Positions 8,665-17,060 of a DNA stretch of 64,000 bases are shown one piece after another (the stretch's first letter is position 1; every line of letters begins with the position of its first letter). This DNA is from Hungatella_A sp034142505. GTDB taxonomy: Bacteria > Bacillota > Clostridia > Lachnospirales > Lachnospiraceae. The notes under the pieces were generated by a model. It searched no databases, was not told the origin of the DNA, and saw only the letters and a list, made by a program, of their open reading frames with translations. A program made the translations under genes and the position numbers. Location of the stretch: the NCBI GenBank assembly GCA_034142505.1, contig JAWZDV010000086.1, positions 17,362 to 81,361 on the forward strand, read 5' to 3'.

Positions 8665-8703
8665 GCGAATTCAGAACTTGAGAAATGGATTGAGAAGAGG
8701 TGA
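8650..8703 (+). CDS. Possible 17-codon leader peptide
   Basis: An ATG at 8650 has AGGAG at 8638-8642 with 7-base spacing and opens a 17-residue frame, MTGSVANSELEKWIEKR, ending at the TGA 8701-8703. It precedes the nuclease gene by about 65 bases. The ribosome site is good, but so short a frame can arise by chance and there is no family match. Confidence 0.2.
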   Translation: MTGSVANSELEKWIEKR

Positions 8704-8767
8704 GGAATTTTAGGTGAAAGTATTGAAGAACCAATGATTTTTGATTATACTAAAAGGAGAAGAGCGG

Positions 8768-9685
8768 ATGGGAAATAAAGCATTACAGTGGCATCCGGCC
8801 TTTCATGCGGCGTTTCGGATTGAACTTGCTGAGGAACAGGAGTTTCTTCAGTTCTGTGAGGAATACAATTTAAGCGAGAAGCCGCTTCGGATTGACACAC
8901 TGGTTATTAAAATGAGTTCAGGCCATGTGGTCGGGAAAAGTATTGGCCGGATATTTCGGCAATATAATATTGTGGAGTATAAGAGCCCGGAAGACTATTT
9001 CAGTATCAATGATTTTTATAAGGTAATGGCTTATGCCTGTATTTATCAGTCCAATACGAAAAAGGTGATGGAAATCTCCCCGGAGGAACTGACGCTGACC
9101 TTTGTATGCAGCGCATATCCGGGAAAAGTAGTTCGTCATCTGCAGAAACAGTATGGAGCCAGGGTGCGGGAGGCAGATCAGGGGATTTTTTATATTGAAG
9201 GTATGATGTTTCCTATGCAGATTCTGCTTACGGATCGCTTGTCAAAAGAGGAGTATGTTTGGCTGAGCCGGTTGAGGAGGGGGCTTCGATTTAAAGAGGA
9301 CATGGAGCCATTGGCAAAAGCATATAAAGGTAAGGATAAGGACCCGCTCTATGAAGCGGTCATGGATCTGATTGTCCGGGCGAATGAAGAGGATTATGAG
9401 GAAGGAGGACAAGGTATGTGTGATGCACTGCGTGAATTGTTTGCAGATGAATTGGCGGAGCGGGAAGAACGTGGAAAGGAAATAGGAAAAGAAATAGGAA
9501 AAGAAAAAGGTGCGATGGTAAAGCTGATTTCACTGGTTCACAAAAAATATGAGAAGGGGATGCCGGCGGAAAAGATTGCCGGAATTTTTGAAGAAGATCC
9601 GGCGGTGGTCCGAAATATCTGTCAGGCACTGCAAGATCATCCGGAGAGTACGGATGAAGATATTTATCAATTGCTTCAGGAGTAA
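8768..9685 (+). CDS. PD-(D/E)XK nuclease family protein (Rpn/transposase-associated type)
   Basis: About 305 residues. The N-terminal half has a PD-(D/E)XK core: Asp in RIDTLVIK, then the E-x-K motif in YNIVEYKSPEDYFSINDFYKVMAYACIY, the arrangement seen in recombination-promoting nuclease (Rpn) and related putative transposase proteins. The C-terminal 100 residues are a charged helix with repeated GKEIG units (residues about 235-250) and a small helical domain (MPAEKIAGIFEEDPAVVRNICQAL). Lachnospiraceae genomes often carry many such copies. The ATG at 8768 follows AAAAGGAG; an upstream frame extension is less likely. The cellular role (DNA mobility or defence) is not established. Confidence 0.75.
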   Translation: MGNKALQWHPAFHAAFRIELAEEQEFLQFCEEYNLSEKPLRIDTLVIKMSSGHVVGKSIGRIFRQYNIVEYKSPEDYFSINDFYKVMAYACIYQSNTKKVMEISPEELTLTFVCSAYPGKVVRHLQKQYGARVREADQGIFYIEGMMFPMQILLTDRLSKEEYVWLSRLRRGLRFKEDMEPLAKAYKGKDKDPLYEAVMDLIVRANEEDYEEGGQGMCDALRELFADELAEREERGKEIGKEIGKEKGAMVKLISLVHKKYEKGMPAEKIAGIFEEDPAVVRNICQALQDHPESTDEDIYQLLQE

Positions 9686-9775
9686 CCGGGAAGGTCAATT
9701 CAGCAGGGGTTTTAAAGAAGAGAATTCTTTAAGGCTCCTGTTTTTTGATATTTTTAATAAATGAATGATTACAGG

Positions 9776-9828
9776 TTGACAAATACTAAAAATGTGATAA
9801 TATAAACATATGAATAAATGTTCATATG
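9776..9828 (+). promoter_or_regulatory. Promoter and ArsR-type operator of the metal efflux operon
   Basis: A TTGACA -35 at 9776-9781 is followed by an AT-rich -10 region (TAATAT 9798-9803, 16-base spacing; exact hexamer uncertain). Overlapping the start region is a perfect palindrome, CATATGAA (9807-9814) and TTCATATG (9821-9828) with six bases between. This closely resembles SmtB/ArsR/CadC operators. Binding by the adjacent repressor would block transcription until metal releases it. Confidence 0.85.
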
Positions 9829-9845
9829 ATAAAAGGAGGACGAAT

Positions 9846-10244
9846 ATGGCAGAGAAAGAAATGAAGAATCCCATTACAGATAAAAATGGAACGGAAGAAG
9901 TCCAGTGCTGTGATTTTATGCATGTCCATGAGGAGATTGTCAGGAAGGTGGAGCAGGTGATGCCGGATGAGGAGCAGCTGTTAAACCTGGCGGAGTTTTA
10001 TAAGGTATTTGGGGATTCTACCAGGATTAAGATTCTGTATGTGCTGAGCCAGTCGGAGATGTGTGTCTGTGATATTGCAACGCTGCTTCAGATGGGCCAG
10101 TCGGCGATTTCCCATCAGCTGCGGATGTTGAAGCAGATGCGTCTGGTGAAGTTCAGAAGAGATGGCAAAACGGTGTTCTACTCCCTGGCCGACGGGCACA
10201 TTGAGACGATCTTGGCCCAGGGCATGGAGCATATTGGGGAATGA
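9846..10244 (+). CDS. ArsR/SmtB family metal-responsive repressor (CadC-like)
   Basis: About 132 residues with a winged helix: FYKVFGDSTRIKILYVLSQSEMCVCDIATLLQMGQSAISHQLRMLKQMRLVKFRRDGKTVFYSL. The metal-binding helix motif SEMCVCDIA matches the alpha-3 CxC box of CadC/ArsR, and an N-terminal Cys pair (VQCCDF) resembles the extra CadC thiolate ligands for Cd, Pb or Zn. ATG 9846 has GGAGG upstream; an earlier in-frame start lies in the operator. It is followed after 32 bases by the P-type ATPase it most likely controls. Confidence 0.92.
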   Translation: MAEKEMKNPITDKNGTEEVQCCDFMHVHEEIVRKVEQVMPDEEQLLNLAEFYKVFGDSTRIKILYVLSQSEMCVCDIATLLQMGQSAISHQLRMLKQMRLVKFRRDGKTVFYSLADGHIETILAQGMEHIGE

Positions 10245-10276
10245 ACGGAAAAGATAACAATAAAGGAGTCTAAACC

Positions 10277-12166
10277 ATGACAAAGAAACAAAAAACAATG
10301 CTAACAAGACTGCTTGTCAGCGGAGTGTTTTTAATCGCCGGAGTTTTGATGGAAGGAAACATAAGCTGGGCCTGGGTTCCGTTTGTGATCTCTTACCTGG
10401 CGGCCGGTTACGACATTCCTCTGAAAGCGCTGCGCAACATTAAAAACGGCCAGGTGTTTGATGAGAATTTTCTTATGACAATAGCCACCTTTGGCGCCAT
10501 AGCTGTAGGCTCCCTGGAGGAAGCGGTGGCCGTCATGCTGTTCTACCAGGTGGGGGAACTGTTCAGCGACTATGCAGTGAACAAATCCAGAAAATCCATC
10601 ACAGATTTAATGGATATCAACCCGGAGTACGCCAACCTGTTAAAGGATGGCAAAGAGGAAAAGGTAGACCCGGATGATGTGGAGATCGACGACATTATCG
10701 TGATCAAGCCAGGGGAAAAGGTGCCCCTTGACGGTGTGATCACAAAAGGTGATTCCAGCCTGGATACCAAGGCGTTGACAGGGGAGTCCATGCCGGTGGA
10801 AGTAAAAGAGGGGATGGATATCATCAGCGGTTCCATCAACTTAAATGGAGTGCTGGAGGTCCGCGTGACCAAGCTGTTTGACGATTCCACCGTGGCAAAA
10901 ATTCTGGAACTGGTGGAAAATGCCAGCGAGAAGAAAGCGAAAGCTGAAAACTTCATCACAAAGTTTGCCAGAGTTTACACACCGATTGTGGTGATTCTCG
11001 CTGTGATGCTGGCGGTTGTCCCGCCGCTGCTGACGGGTCAGGCGTGGTCTGTCTGGGTTTACCGGGCGTGCAGCTTCCTGGTGGTGTCCTGTCCGTGTGC
11101 CCTGGTGATTTCGGTGCCGCTCAGCTTCTTTGGCGGTTTGGGGGCGGCTTCCAAACAGGGAATTCTGATGAAGGGAAGCAACTATTTAGAGGCGGTAGCT
11201 AACTTAGATACCGTGGTCTTTGACAAGACAGGAACCCTGACAACCGGGAAATTCCAGGTGGCGGAGGTGCTGACAAATGGCGGAAATAGTTCCAATGACG
11301 ATGCTTCCGCGGCCAGAGAAGAACTGTTAAAGCTGGCGGCTTACGGAGAATTCCACTCCAATCATCCCATCGCTCTGTCTGTGAAGGAAGCTTATAAAAA
11401 AGAAGTGGACCAGAATCAGATTGAGTCTGTGGAGGAGATTGCCGGACACGGAATTCACGCGGTGCTGAAACTGGACGACGGACCGGCCGATCTCTATATC
11501 GGCAATGAGAAGCTGATGGCGCAGCAGGGCGTTGCCGTTCCCGAACAGGAGATCAGGATGGGGACCACGCTGTATCTGGCCAAAGGCAATACCTTTATGG
11601 GTACCATCGTCATTTCCGATACAATCCGTGAGGATGTTCCTGCGGCGCTTACGGGACTTCGAAGAGAAGGCGTAAGGAATCTGGTGATGCTGACCGGCGA
11701 CAAGGTGGAGGTCGGCAAGGCCGTGGCGGAGAAGCTGGGGTTAGACAAATCCTTTGGCGGCCTGCTGCCGGGCGACAAGGTGCATAAGGTGGAGGAACTT
11801 CTCGAACAGAAGCCGGAAGGAAAGACACTGGGCTTTGTAGGCGATGGAATCAATGACGCCCCGGTGCTTGCGAGAGCCGATGTGGGAATCGCCATGGGCG
11901 GGATCGGATCGGACGCGGCTGTGGAGGCGGCGGATGTGGTTATTATGACCGACGAGCCGTCCAAGATTGTGGACGGAATCCAGATAGCAAGGAAGACCAT
12001 GAAGATTGTGAAACAGAATATTATATTCGCCATCGGCGTGAAGATTCTGGTTCTGATTCTGGTGGCCGCCGGATATGCATCCATGTGGGCCGCGGTGTTT
12101 GCCGACGTAGGTGTTTCCGTACTGGCGATCTTAAATGCAATCCGGGCGCTTAACTATAAAAAGTAG
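10277..12166 (+). CDS. cadA: Heavy-metal translocating P-type ATPase (Cd/Zn/Pb type)
   Basis: A 629-residue P1B ATPase that exports soft divalent cations. It has the CPC translocation motif in the sixth membrane helix (SCPCALVIS, about 11088-11114), the phosphorylation site DKTGTLT, the HP locus (SNHPIAL), and GDGINDAPVLARADVGIAMG in the P domain. There is no N-terminal HMA domain with CxxC, so the protein begins almost directly with the first helices. CPC plus the CadC-like repressor argues for Cd/Zn/Pb rather than Cu, though specificity is inferred. It is the second gene of a two-gene operon. Confidence 0.93.
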   Translation: MTKKQKTMLTRLLVSGVFLIAGVLMEGNISWAWVPFVISYLAAGYDIPLKALRNIKNGQVFDENFLMTIATFGAIAVGSLEEAVAVMLFYQVGELFSDYAVNKSRKSITDLMDINPEYANLLKDGKEEKVDPDDVEIDDIIVIKPGEKVPLDGVITKGDSSLDTKALTGESMPVEVKEGMDIISGSINLNGVLEVRVTKLFDDSTVAKILELVENASEKKAKAENFITKFARVYTPIVVILAVMLAVVPPLLTGQAWSVWVYRACSFLVVSCPCALVISVPLSFFGGLGAASKQGILMKGSNYLEAVANLDTVVFDKTGTLTTGKFQVAEVLTNGGNSSNDDASAAREELLKLAAYGEFHSNHPIALSVKEAYKKEVDQNQIESVEEIAGHGIHAVLKLDDGPADLYIGNEKLMAQQGVAVPEQEIRMGTTLYLAKGNTFMGTIVISDTIREDVPAALTGLRREGVRNLVMLTGDKVEVGKAVAEKLGLDKSFGGLLPGDKVHKVEELLEQKPEGKTLGFVGDGINDAPVLARADVGIAMGGIGSDAAVEAADVVIMTDEPSKIVDGIQIARKTMKIVKQNIIFAIGVKILVLILVAAGYASMWAAVFADVGVSVLAILNAIRALNYKK

Positions 12167-12176
12167 TACTTTGGCG

Positions 12177-12205
12177 TTGACAAATAAGACACCAGCTGTT
12201 ATATT
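12177..12205 (+). promoter_or_regulatory. Sigma-A promoter upstream of glnA
   Basis: TTGACA (12177-12182), 17-base spacer, TATATT (12200-12205). Transcription would start near 12212 and run into the hairpin described next, leaving glnA expression dependent on read-through or a second promoter. Confidence 0.75.
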
Positions 12206-12218
12206 TTACACATGGAAC

Positions 12219-12277
12219 GAGGGCGTTGCACGAAGGTCATGGAAGTCACATGGCCTTCTTGACGCCCTCTTTTATTT
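12219..12277 (+). terminator. Terminator/attenuator in the glnA leader
   Basis: A two-tier hairpin. The outer stem GAGGGCGT (12219-12226) pairs with ACGCCCTC (12262-12269). The inner stem GAAGGTCATG (12232-12241) pairs with CATGGCCTTC (12249-12258), with one G-T pair and a 7-base loop. It is followed by TTTTATTT. It lies between the promoter and glnA, and an ANTAR protein gene follows glnA, so regulated antitermination is plausible. It could also simply terminate the upstream ATPase transcript. Confidence 0.75.
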
Positions 12278-12331
12278 GACTGAACGTATGAGCCGGGCAA
12301 AGATATATTGTAGTAGAAAGGAAGGAAGAAG

Positions 12332-13669
12332 ATGAGCAAATACAGCAAAGAGGACATTATCCGTCTGGTGGAAGAGGAGGATGTGGAGTTTATCAGGCTT
12401 CAGTTCACGGATATTTTCGGGATGCTTAAGAATGTGGCGGTCACTTCCAGCCAGCTGGAAAAAGCTTTGGATAACCGCTGCATGTTTGACGGCTCCGCCA
12501 TTGAGGGCTTCGTGCGGGTGGAGGAGACGGACATGTATCTGTATCCGGACTTAGATACCTTTGAGATCTTTCCATGGCGGCCCCAGCAGGGGAAAGTGGC
12601 AAGGCTGATGTGCGATGTTTACCGTGCGGACAACACGCCATTTGAGGGGGACCCGAGGTATGTGCTGAAAAAGGTTTTGAAGGAAGCGGAGGACATGGGG
12701 TACCGGTTCAATGTGGGGCCGGAGTGCGAATTCTTCTTATTCCACACCGACGAGGAGGGACGGCCCACCACCACCACCCATGAGACAGCCGGATATTTTG
12801 ATGTCAGCCCGATTGATCTGGCGGAAAATGTGCGTCGCGATATTGTGTTGAATTTGGAGGAGATGGGCTTTGAGATCGAGTCCTCCCATCACGAGATTGC
12901 GCCGGCCCAGCACGAGGTGGATTTCAAATACGCCAGAGGGCTTGTGGCGGCCGATAACATTTTAACCTTTAAGATGGCGGTGAAAACCATTGCCAAGCGG
13001 CACGGACTCCACGCTACCTTTATGCCGAAACCAAAGGCAGGGGTCAATGGCTCCGGCATGCACATCAATATGTCTTTGGAGGATAAAAACGGGAAAAATG
13101 TATTTGCCGACCCCGGCGACGAACTGGGCTTAAGCAGGACGGCATACCAGTTTATGGCCGGTATTCTCGCTCATATCAGAAATATGACGATTCTCACCAA
13201 CCCGATTGTCAATTCCTACAAACGTCTGATTCCCGGCTATGACGCGCCTACCTATATTGCCTGGTCTCCGGCGGCGAAGCGGGGCCAGCTGATCCGCATC
13301 CCGTCCTCCCGAGGGGAGAGCACCCGGTTGGAACTGCGTTCCCCGGACTCCGCGGTGAATCCCTATCTGGCGCTGGCAGCCTGTCTGGCAGCCGGACTGG
13401 ACGGCATTAAGAAGAACATGACTCCGCCAGAGCCGCTGAGTGTCAGCGCGGCATCCATGAGTGAGCAGGAATTAAGGGCACTGGGCATCAGCCAGATGCC
13501 GCAGACGCTGGGCGAAGCCATTGAAGCCTTTGAGGGAGATGAATTCTTAAAAGGTGTTTTGGGCAATCATATCTATACCAAGTATTTGGAAGCAAAGAAA
13601 GAAGAGTGGGCTGAGTTCCGGGCCCAGGTGACCGATTGGGAGATTGAAGAATACCTCTATAAATTCTAA
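12332..13669 (+). CDS. glnA: Type I glutamine synthetase
   Basis: A 445-residue GlnA that makes glutamine from glutamate, ammonia and ATP. Recognised blocks are FTDIFGMLKNVAV, MFDGSAIEGFVR, the metal site VGPECEFFLF, ESSHHEIAPAQHEVDF, the ATP site region PKPKAGVNGSGMHINMSL, and NPYLALAACLAAGLDGI. The length and lack of an adenylylation-loop tyrosine motif fit the GSI-alpha form of Firmicutes, which is feedback-inhibited rather than adenylylated. The start at ATG 12332 follows AAGGAAGGAAG. It is probably cotranscribed with the ANTAR gene 45 bases downstream. Confidence 0.97.
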   Translation: MSKYSKEDIIRLVEEEDVEFIRLQFTDIFGMLKNVAVTSSQLEKALDNRCMFDGSAIEGFVRVEETDMYLYPDLDTFEIFPWRPQQGKVARLMCDVYRADNTPFEGDPRYVLKKVLKEAEDMGYRFNVGPECEFFLFHTDEEGRPTTTTHETAGYFDVSPIDLAENVRRDIVLNLEEMGFEIESSHHEIAPAQHEVDFKYARGLVAADNILTFKMAVKTIAKRHGLHATFMPKPKAGVNGSGMHINMSLEDKNGKNVFADPGDELGLSRTAYQFMAGILAHIRNMTILTNPIVNSYKRLIPGYDAPTYIAWSPAAKRGQLIRIPSSRGESTRLELRSPDSAVNPYLALAACLAAGLDGIKKNMTPPEPLSVSAASMSEQELRALGISQMPQTLGEAIEAFEGDEFLKGVLGNHIYTKYLEAKKEEWAEFRAQVTDWEIEEYLYKF

Positions 13670-13714
13670 GCGGCTTCTGATTTCGAGTAATCCGATGACT
13701 GGGAGGTGAGGTAT

Positions 13715-14263
13715 GTGGCCAATGTAATTGTTGCGTTCTCCAAACCGGAGGACGCGAAAAGTATCAAAAATATATTAATGCGGAATGGATTTTCCGTAGT
13801 CGCCGTCTGTACCTCCGGAGCCCAGGCGCTCAACAATATGGATGGGCTGAACGGCGGAGTTCTGGTCAGCGGGTACCGGTTTGAGGATATGCTGTACCGG
13901 GAACTGCATGACTGTCTTCCGGCCGGATTTGAGATGCTGCTGGTGGCTTCCCCCGCCAGATTTTCCGGCGGCATGCCGGAGGATCTGATCTGTCTTCCTA
14001 TGCCCCTCAAGGTCCACGACCTGATCAATACGCTGGAAATGATGGTCCAGGCCCAGGTGAAGCAGAGAAAGAAGGCGAGGCTGAAGCCGAAGGAGAGAGA
14101 TGATGGGGAACGGCAGCTGATTCATCAGGCCAAGGCGCTTCTCATGGAACGAAACAACATGACAGAGACGGAGGCCCACCGCTACCTCCAGAAATGCAGT
14201 ATGGACAGCGGAACCAATATGGTGGAGACGGCCCAGATGGTTATGAGTCTGATTCATAGATAA
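13715..14263 (+). CDS. ANTAR domain RNA-binding antiterminator with pseudo-receiver
   Basis: About 182 residues. The N-terminal 120 residues form a CheY-like receiver (VANVIVAFSKPEDAKSIKNILMRNGFSVVAVCTSGAQAL), but the usual phospho-acceptor Asp region reads GGVLVSGYRFED, so phosphorylation is doubtful. The C-terminal 55 residues are an ANTAR three-helix domain (QLIHQAKALLMERNNMTETEAHRYLQKCSMDSGTNMVETAQMVM), which binds paired hairpins in nascent RNA to prevent termination. The GTG at 13715 lies 8 bases after GGGAGG; an alternative GTG is at 13706. Linkage to glnA and to a leader terminator suggests nitrogen control. Confidence 0.88.
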   Translation: MANVIVAFSKPEDAKSIKNILMRNGFSVVAVCTSGAQALNNMDGLNGGVLVSGYRFEDMLYRELHDCLPAGFEMLLVASPARFSGGMPEDLICLPMPLKVHDLINTLEMMVQAQVKQRKKARLKPKERDDGERQLIHQAKALLMERNNMTETEAHRYLQKCSMDSGTNMVETAQMVMSLIHR

Positions 14264-14338
14264 GGATTGATTAATCATCAAAATAAAGGTAAGATATCAG
14301 TATGTTGTTCATTAAGAAAATAATAGAAGGAAGCGCAT

Positions 14339-15139
14339 ATGAAATTTACCAAGATGCAGGGAATCGGCAACGATTACATTTATATCAACTGTTTTGAGGA
14401 AACGGTGCCAAACCCGGAGGAAGTCTCGATGAAGGTCAGCGACCGCCATTTCGGCATCGGATCCGACGGGCTGATTTTGATCAAACCGTCCGAGTACGCA
14501 GACTGCCGGATGCAGATGTTTAATGCGGACGGCTCCGAGGGAGCTATGTGCGGCAATGCCATCCGCTGTGTGGGGAAATACGTTTACGAGCACGGGATTG
14601 TGAAAAAAAAGTCAATCAGTGTGGAGACGAAGAGCGGGCTTAGGTATCTGGAACTGGATGTGGTGGATGGGGATGTCGTATCGGTTACGGTGGATATGGG
14701 AGAGCCGGAACTGACATCGAAACTGCCGGAGGCGATCACGGTGGACGGGACGGATTATGAGTTCGTCGGCATTTCCGTGGGCAATCCTCATGCGGTTTAT
14801 TTTATGGAAGAGATTGACGGATTGGATTTGGAGAAGATCGGGCCGGCATTTGAGCATCATCCGCGTTTTCCGGACCGGACGAATACGGAATTTATTGAAA
14901 TGGTGGATAAAAATCATATCCGGATGCGGGTGTGGGAACGGGGCAGCGGGGAGACATTTGCCTGCGGCACCGGCGCGTCCGCCAGTGTGGTGGCGTCGAT
15001 TCTGATGGGATATACGGACCGGGAGGTGGAGGTAACGCTTCGCGGCGGGAAACTGACGATCCTGTGGGATGAGGAAAGCGGCCACATCTTCATGACGGGA
15101 CCGGCGGCGGAAGTATTTCACGGAGAGATTTTGCTGTAA
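14339..15139 (+). CDS. dapF: Diaminopimelate epimerase (canonical)
   Basis: A 266-residue cofactor-independent epimerase converting LL- to meso-diaminopimelate for lysine and peptidoglycan synthesis. Both catalytic cysteines are present: Cys71 in AMCGNAIRC and Cys209 in TFACGTGA. The substrate-binding blocks GIGNDYIYI, RHFGIGSDG, VGNPHAVYF and WERGSGET are also intact. It precedes dapL by 46 bases in an operon that completes the aminotransferase variant of the pathway. It contrasts with the Ser/Ser paralogue at 7586. Confidence 0.97.
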   Translation: MKFTKMQGIGNDYIYINCFEETVPNPEEVSMKVSDRHFGIGSDGLILIKPSEYADCRMQMFNADGSEGAMCGNAIRCVGKYVYEHGIVKKKSISVETKSGLRYLELDVVDGDVVSVTVDMGEPELTSKLPEAITVDGTDYEFVGISVGNPHAVYFMEEIDGLDLEKIGPAFEHHPRFPDRTNTEFIEMVDKNHIRMRVWERGSGETFACGTGASASVVASILMGYTDREVEVTLRGGKLTILWDEESGHIFMTGPAAEVFHGEILL

Positions 15140-15185
15140 TCAATTACAGCATTACATAAATTAAGAGAATAAAGGAGAGACACCC

Positions 15186-16406
15186 ATGTTTCAAATCAAT
15201 GAAAATTATTTAAAGTTACCGGGAAGCTATCTGTTTTCCACGATTGCGAAAAAAGTGAATGCCTATACGGAGGCTCATCCCGACAAGACCATCATCCGCC
15301 TTGGCATCGGCGACGTGACCCAGCCGATCGCGCCGGCGATTATCAAAGCCATGCATGAAGCGGTGGACGAGATGGGAAATGCGGCCACCTTCCACGGCTA
15401 CGCCCCCGATCTGGGCTACGGGTTTCTGAGAGAGGAGATCGCAAAGCAGGATTACCAGGCAAGGGACTGTGACATTGCACCGGACGAGATCTTTGTGTCC
15501 GACGGCGCCAAATGCGACTGCGGCAATATCCAGGAGATCTTCGCGGCTGACAGTAAAATCGCTGTCTGCGACCCGGTTTACCCGGTCTATGTGGATTCCA
15601 ACGTGATGGCAGGCAGAACCGGCGAGTACGATGAGGTGGCCGGTACCTGGAGCAATGTGATCTATATGCCGTGCACCGCCGAGAATCAGTTTGTGCCGGA
15701 ACTTCCAAAAGAGACGCCGGACTTAATTTACTTATGTATTCCAAACAATCCGACAGGAACCACATTGAACAGAGACCAGCTGAAGGTGTGGGTGGACTAT
15801 GCCAACCGTGTCGGAGCCGTGATTCTGTATGACGCGGCCTACGAGGCATATATCTCGGAGGAGGATGTGCCTCACAGTATCTTTGAGATCGAGGGGGCCA
15901 GAACCTGCGCCATCGAATTCCGTTCCTACTCCAAAAATGCCGGCTTCACCGGAGTTCGTTTAGGATTTACGGTGGTGCCGAAGGATTTGAAATGCGGGGA
16001 TGTGATGGTGCACAGTCTGTGGGCAAGACGACATGGCACCAAGTTCAACGGGGCGCCTTACATTACCCAGAAGGCGGCTATGGCGGTTTACTCCGAGGAG
16101 GGAAAAGCGGAGGTCAAAGAACAGGTGGCCTATTACATGAGAAACGCAAAGACCATCTGCGAGGGACTGAAGGAGGCCGGCTACACCGTATACGGCGCCG
16201 TAAACTCTCCCTACGCATGGCTGAAGGTGCCGGAGGGGATGACATCCTGGGATTTCTTTGATTATCTGCTGGAGGAAGCCAATGTGGTAGGAACCCCGGG
16301 CAGTGGATTTGGGCCAAGCGGAGAGGGATATTTCCGCCTTACCGGGTTTGGAACCTATGAAAATACGGTGAAGGCTGTGGAGAGAATCAAAGCATTAAAG
16401 AAATAA
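15186..16406 (+). CDS. dapL: LL-diaminopimelate aminotransferase
   Basis: A 406-residue PLP-dependent fold-type I aminotransferase that makes LL-diaminopimelate directly from tetrahydrodipicolinate. Diagnostic features include the N-terminal INENYLKLPGSYLFSTIAKKV, the FHGYAPDLGYGFLREEIA block, VSDGAKCDCGNIQEIF, the NNPTGT motif, and the PLP lysine in SYSKNAGFTGVRLGF. It follows dapF and ends at a strong GC-rich hairpin. Presence of DapL rather than the succinylase route fits Clostridia. Confidence 0.97.
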   Translation: MFQINENYLKLPGSYLFSTIAKKVNAYTEAHPDKTIIRLGIGDVTQPIAPAIIKAMHEAVDEMGNAATFHGYAPDLGYGFLREEIAKQDYQARDCDIAPDEIFVSDGAKCDCGNIQEIFAADSKIAVCDPVYPVYVDSNVMAGRTGEYDEVAGTWSNVIYMPCTAENQFVPELPKETPDLIYLCIPNNPTGTTLNRDQLKVWVDYANRVGAVILYDAAYEAYISEEDVPHSIFEIEGARTCAIEFRSYSKNAGFTGVRLGFTVVPKDLKCGDVMVHSLWARRHGTKFNGAPYITQKAAMAVYSEEGKAEVKEQVAYYMRNAKTICEGLKEAGYTVYGAVNSPYAWLKVPEGMTSWDFFDYLLEEANVVGTPGSGFGPSGEGYFRLTGFGTYENTVKAVERIKALKK

Positions 16407-16432
16407 TAGGATAAAAGAGATAAACGCAGACG

Positions 16433-16472
16433 CGCCCGCCCCTGATCATATGGGGCGGGCGTTGATGGTTTT
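16433..16472 (+). terminator. Terminator after dapF-dapL
   Basis: A 10-bp perfect stem CGCCCGCCCC (16433-16442) with GGGGCGGGCG (16452-16461), followed by a T-rich stretch. It separates the dap operon from a convergent gene. Confidence 0.8.
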
Positions 16473-16491
16473 AAATGGATTCCGGCGAACC

Positions 16492-16971
16492 TTATTCATG
16501 TTCGATATGATGGGAAATGGATGCATGTGCGCGCCGGTATGTATCGTTATCCTTTAACTGCAATTCCTGCTCGATTCTGGCAAGCTGTTGTTCCAGCTTT
16601 TTCATGTCCTGTGGGTCCTTCGAGGCATTGAGCTGCTGTTCCAGCTGATTCTTTTTCTCTTTTAATTTCTCAATTTCCCGGTCCACCCGATCGGTATTGG
16701 TGGTACAGTTTTCGACAGGGGGAGCTGTTTGGTCTTCGTCTGGGTCGTCAAACTGAATTTTGGCTGCTCCATCCTCGTCGTGGACCACCCGGTAAAGTCC
16801 GATTGGCTGCCTGGTTTCCTGGTCCTGCTGTACATATTCATCGCAAGAACTCACTGCCGGCCGTTCACAAGAAGACTCCGGCGCATGGATGGCAGATTCC
16901 TGTTTTTTGGCCTCCTGGATTTCCTGCGGTGATTGATAGACTGTATTGTTTTGAATACTCTGGATATTCAT
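16492..16971 (-). CDS. Hypothetical protein with C-terminal coiled coil
   Basis: A 159-residue hydrophilic protein with no family I recognise. The N-terminal half is low-complexity and Gln/Ser/Glu-rich and contains a short IGLYRVVHDEDGAAKIQFDDPD segment. Residues about 93-140 are a strong heptad coiled coil (DREIEKLKEKKNQLEQQLNASKDPQDMKKLEQQLARIEQEL). There is no signal peptide or membrane segment. It is a monocistronic unit between the dap terminator and the AgrC-like kinase. Confidence 0.7.
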   Translation of the reverse strand: MNIQSIQNNTVYQSPQEIQEAKKQESAIHAPESSCERPAVSSCDEYVQQDQETRQPIGLYRVVHDEDGAAKIQFDDPDEDQTAPPVENCTTNTDRVDREIEKLKEKKNQLEQQLNASKDPQDMKKLEQQLARIEQELQLKDNDTYRRAHASISHHIEHE

Positions 16972-17060
16972 ATCGTTTCCTCCCTGCTTATTTGTTTGAT
17001 TTTTCTTTTTATTTTACAGTCCCCATTCAGACACCGCAAGTGCGTTTGTTGTGAAATGTA

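Noticed and set aside
8605..8665. Cobalamin riboswitch
   Set aside because: GGGAAG and CACTGTAATG words are present, but their order and spacing are wrong, the B12 box is absent, and the downstream gene is a nuclease rather than a B12 gene.
12205..12332. Classical ANTAR dual-hairpin target
   Set aside because: I could not find two adjacent stems with six-base loops having A at position 1 and G at position 4. The inner terminator loop has seven bases. The antitermination idea is kept only as a hypothesis.
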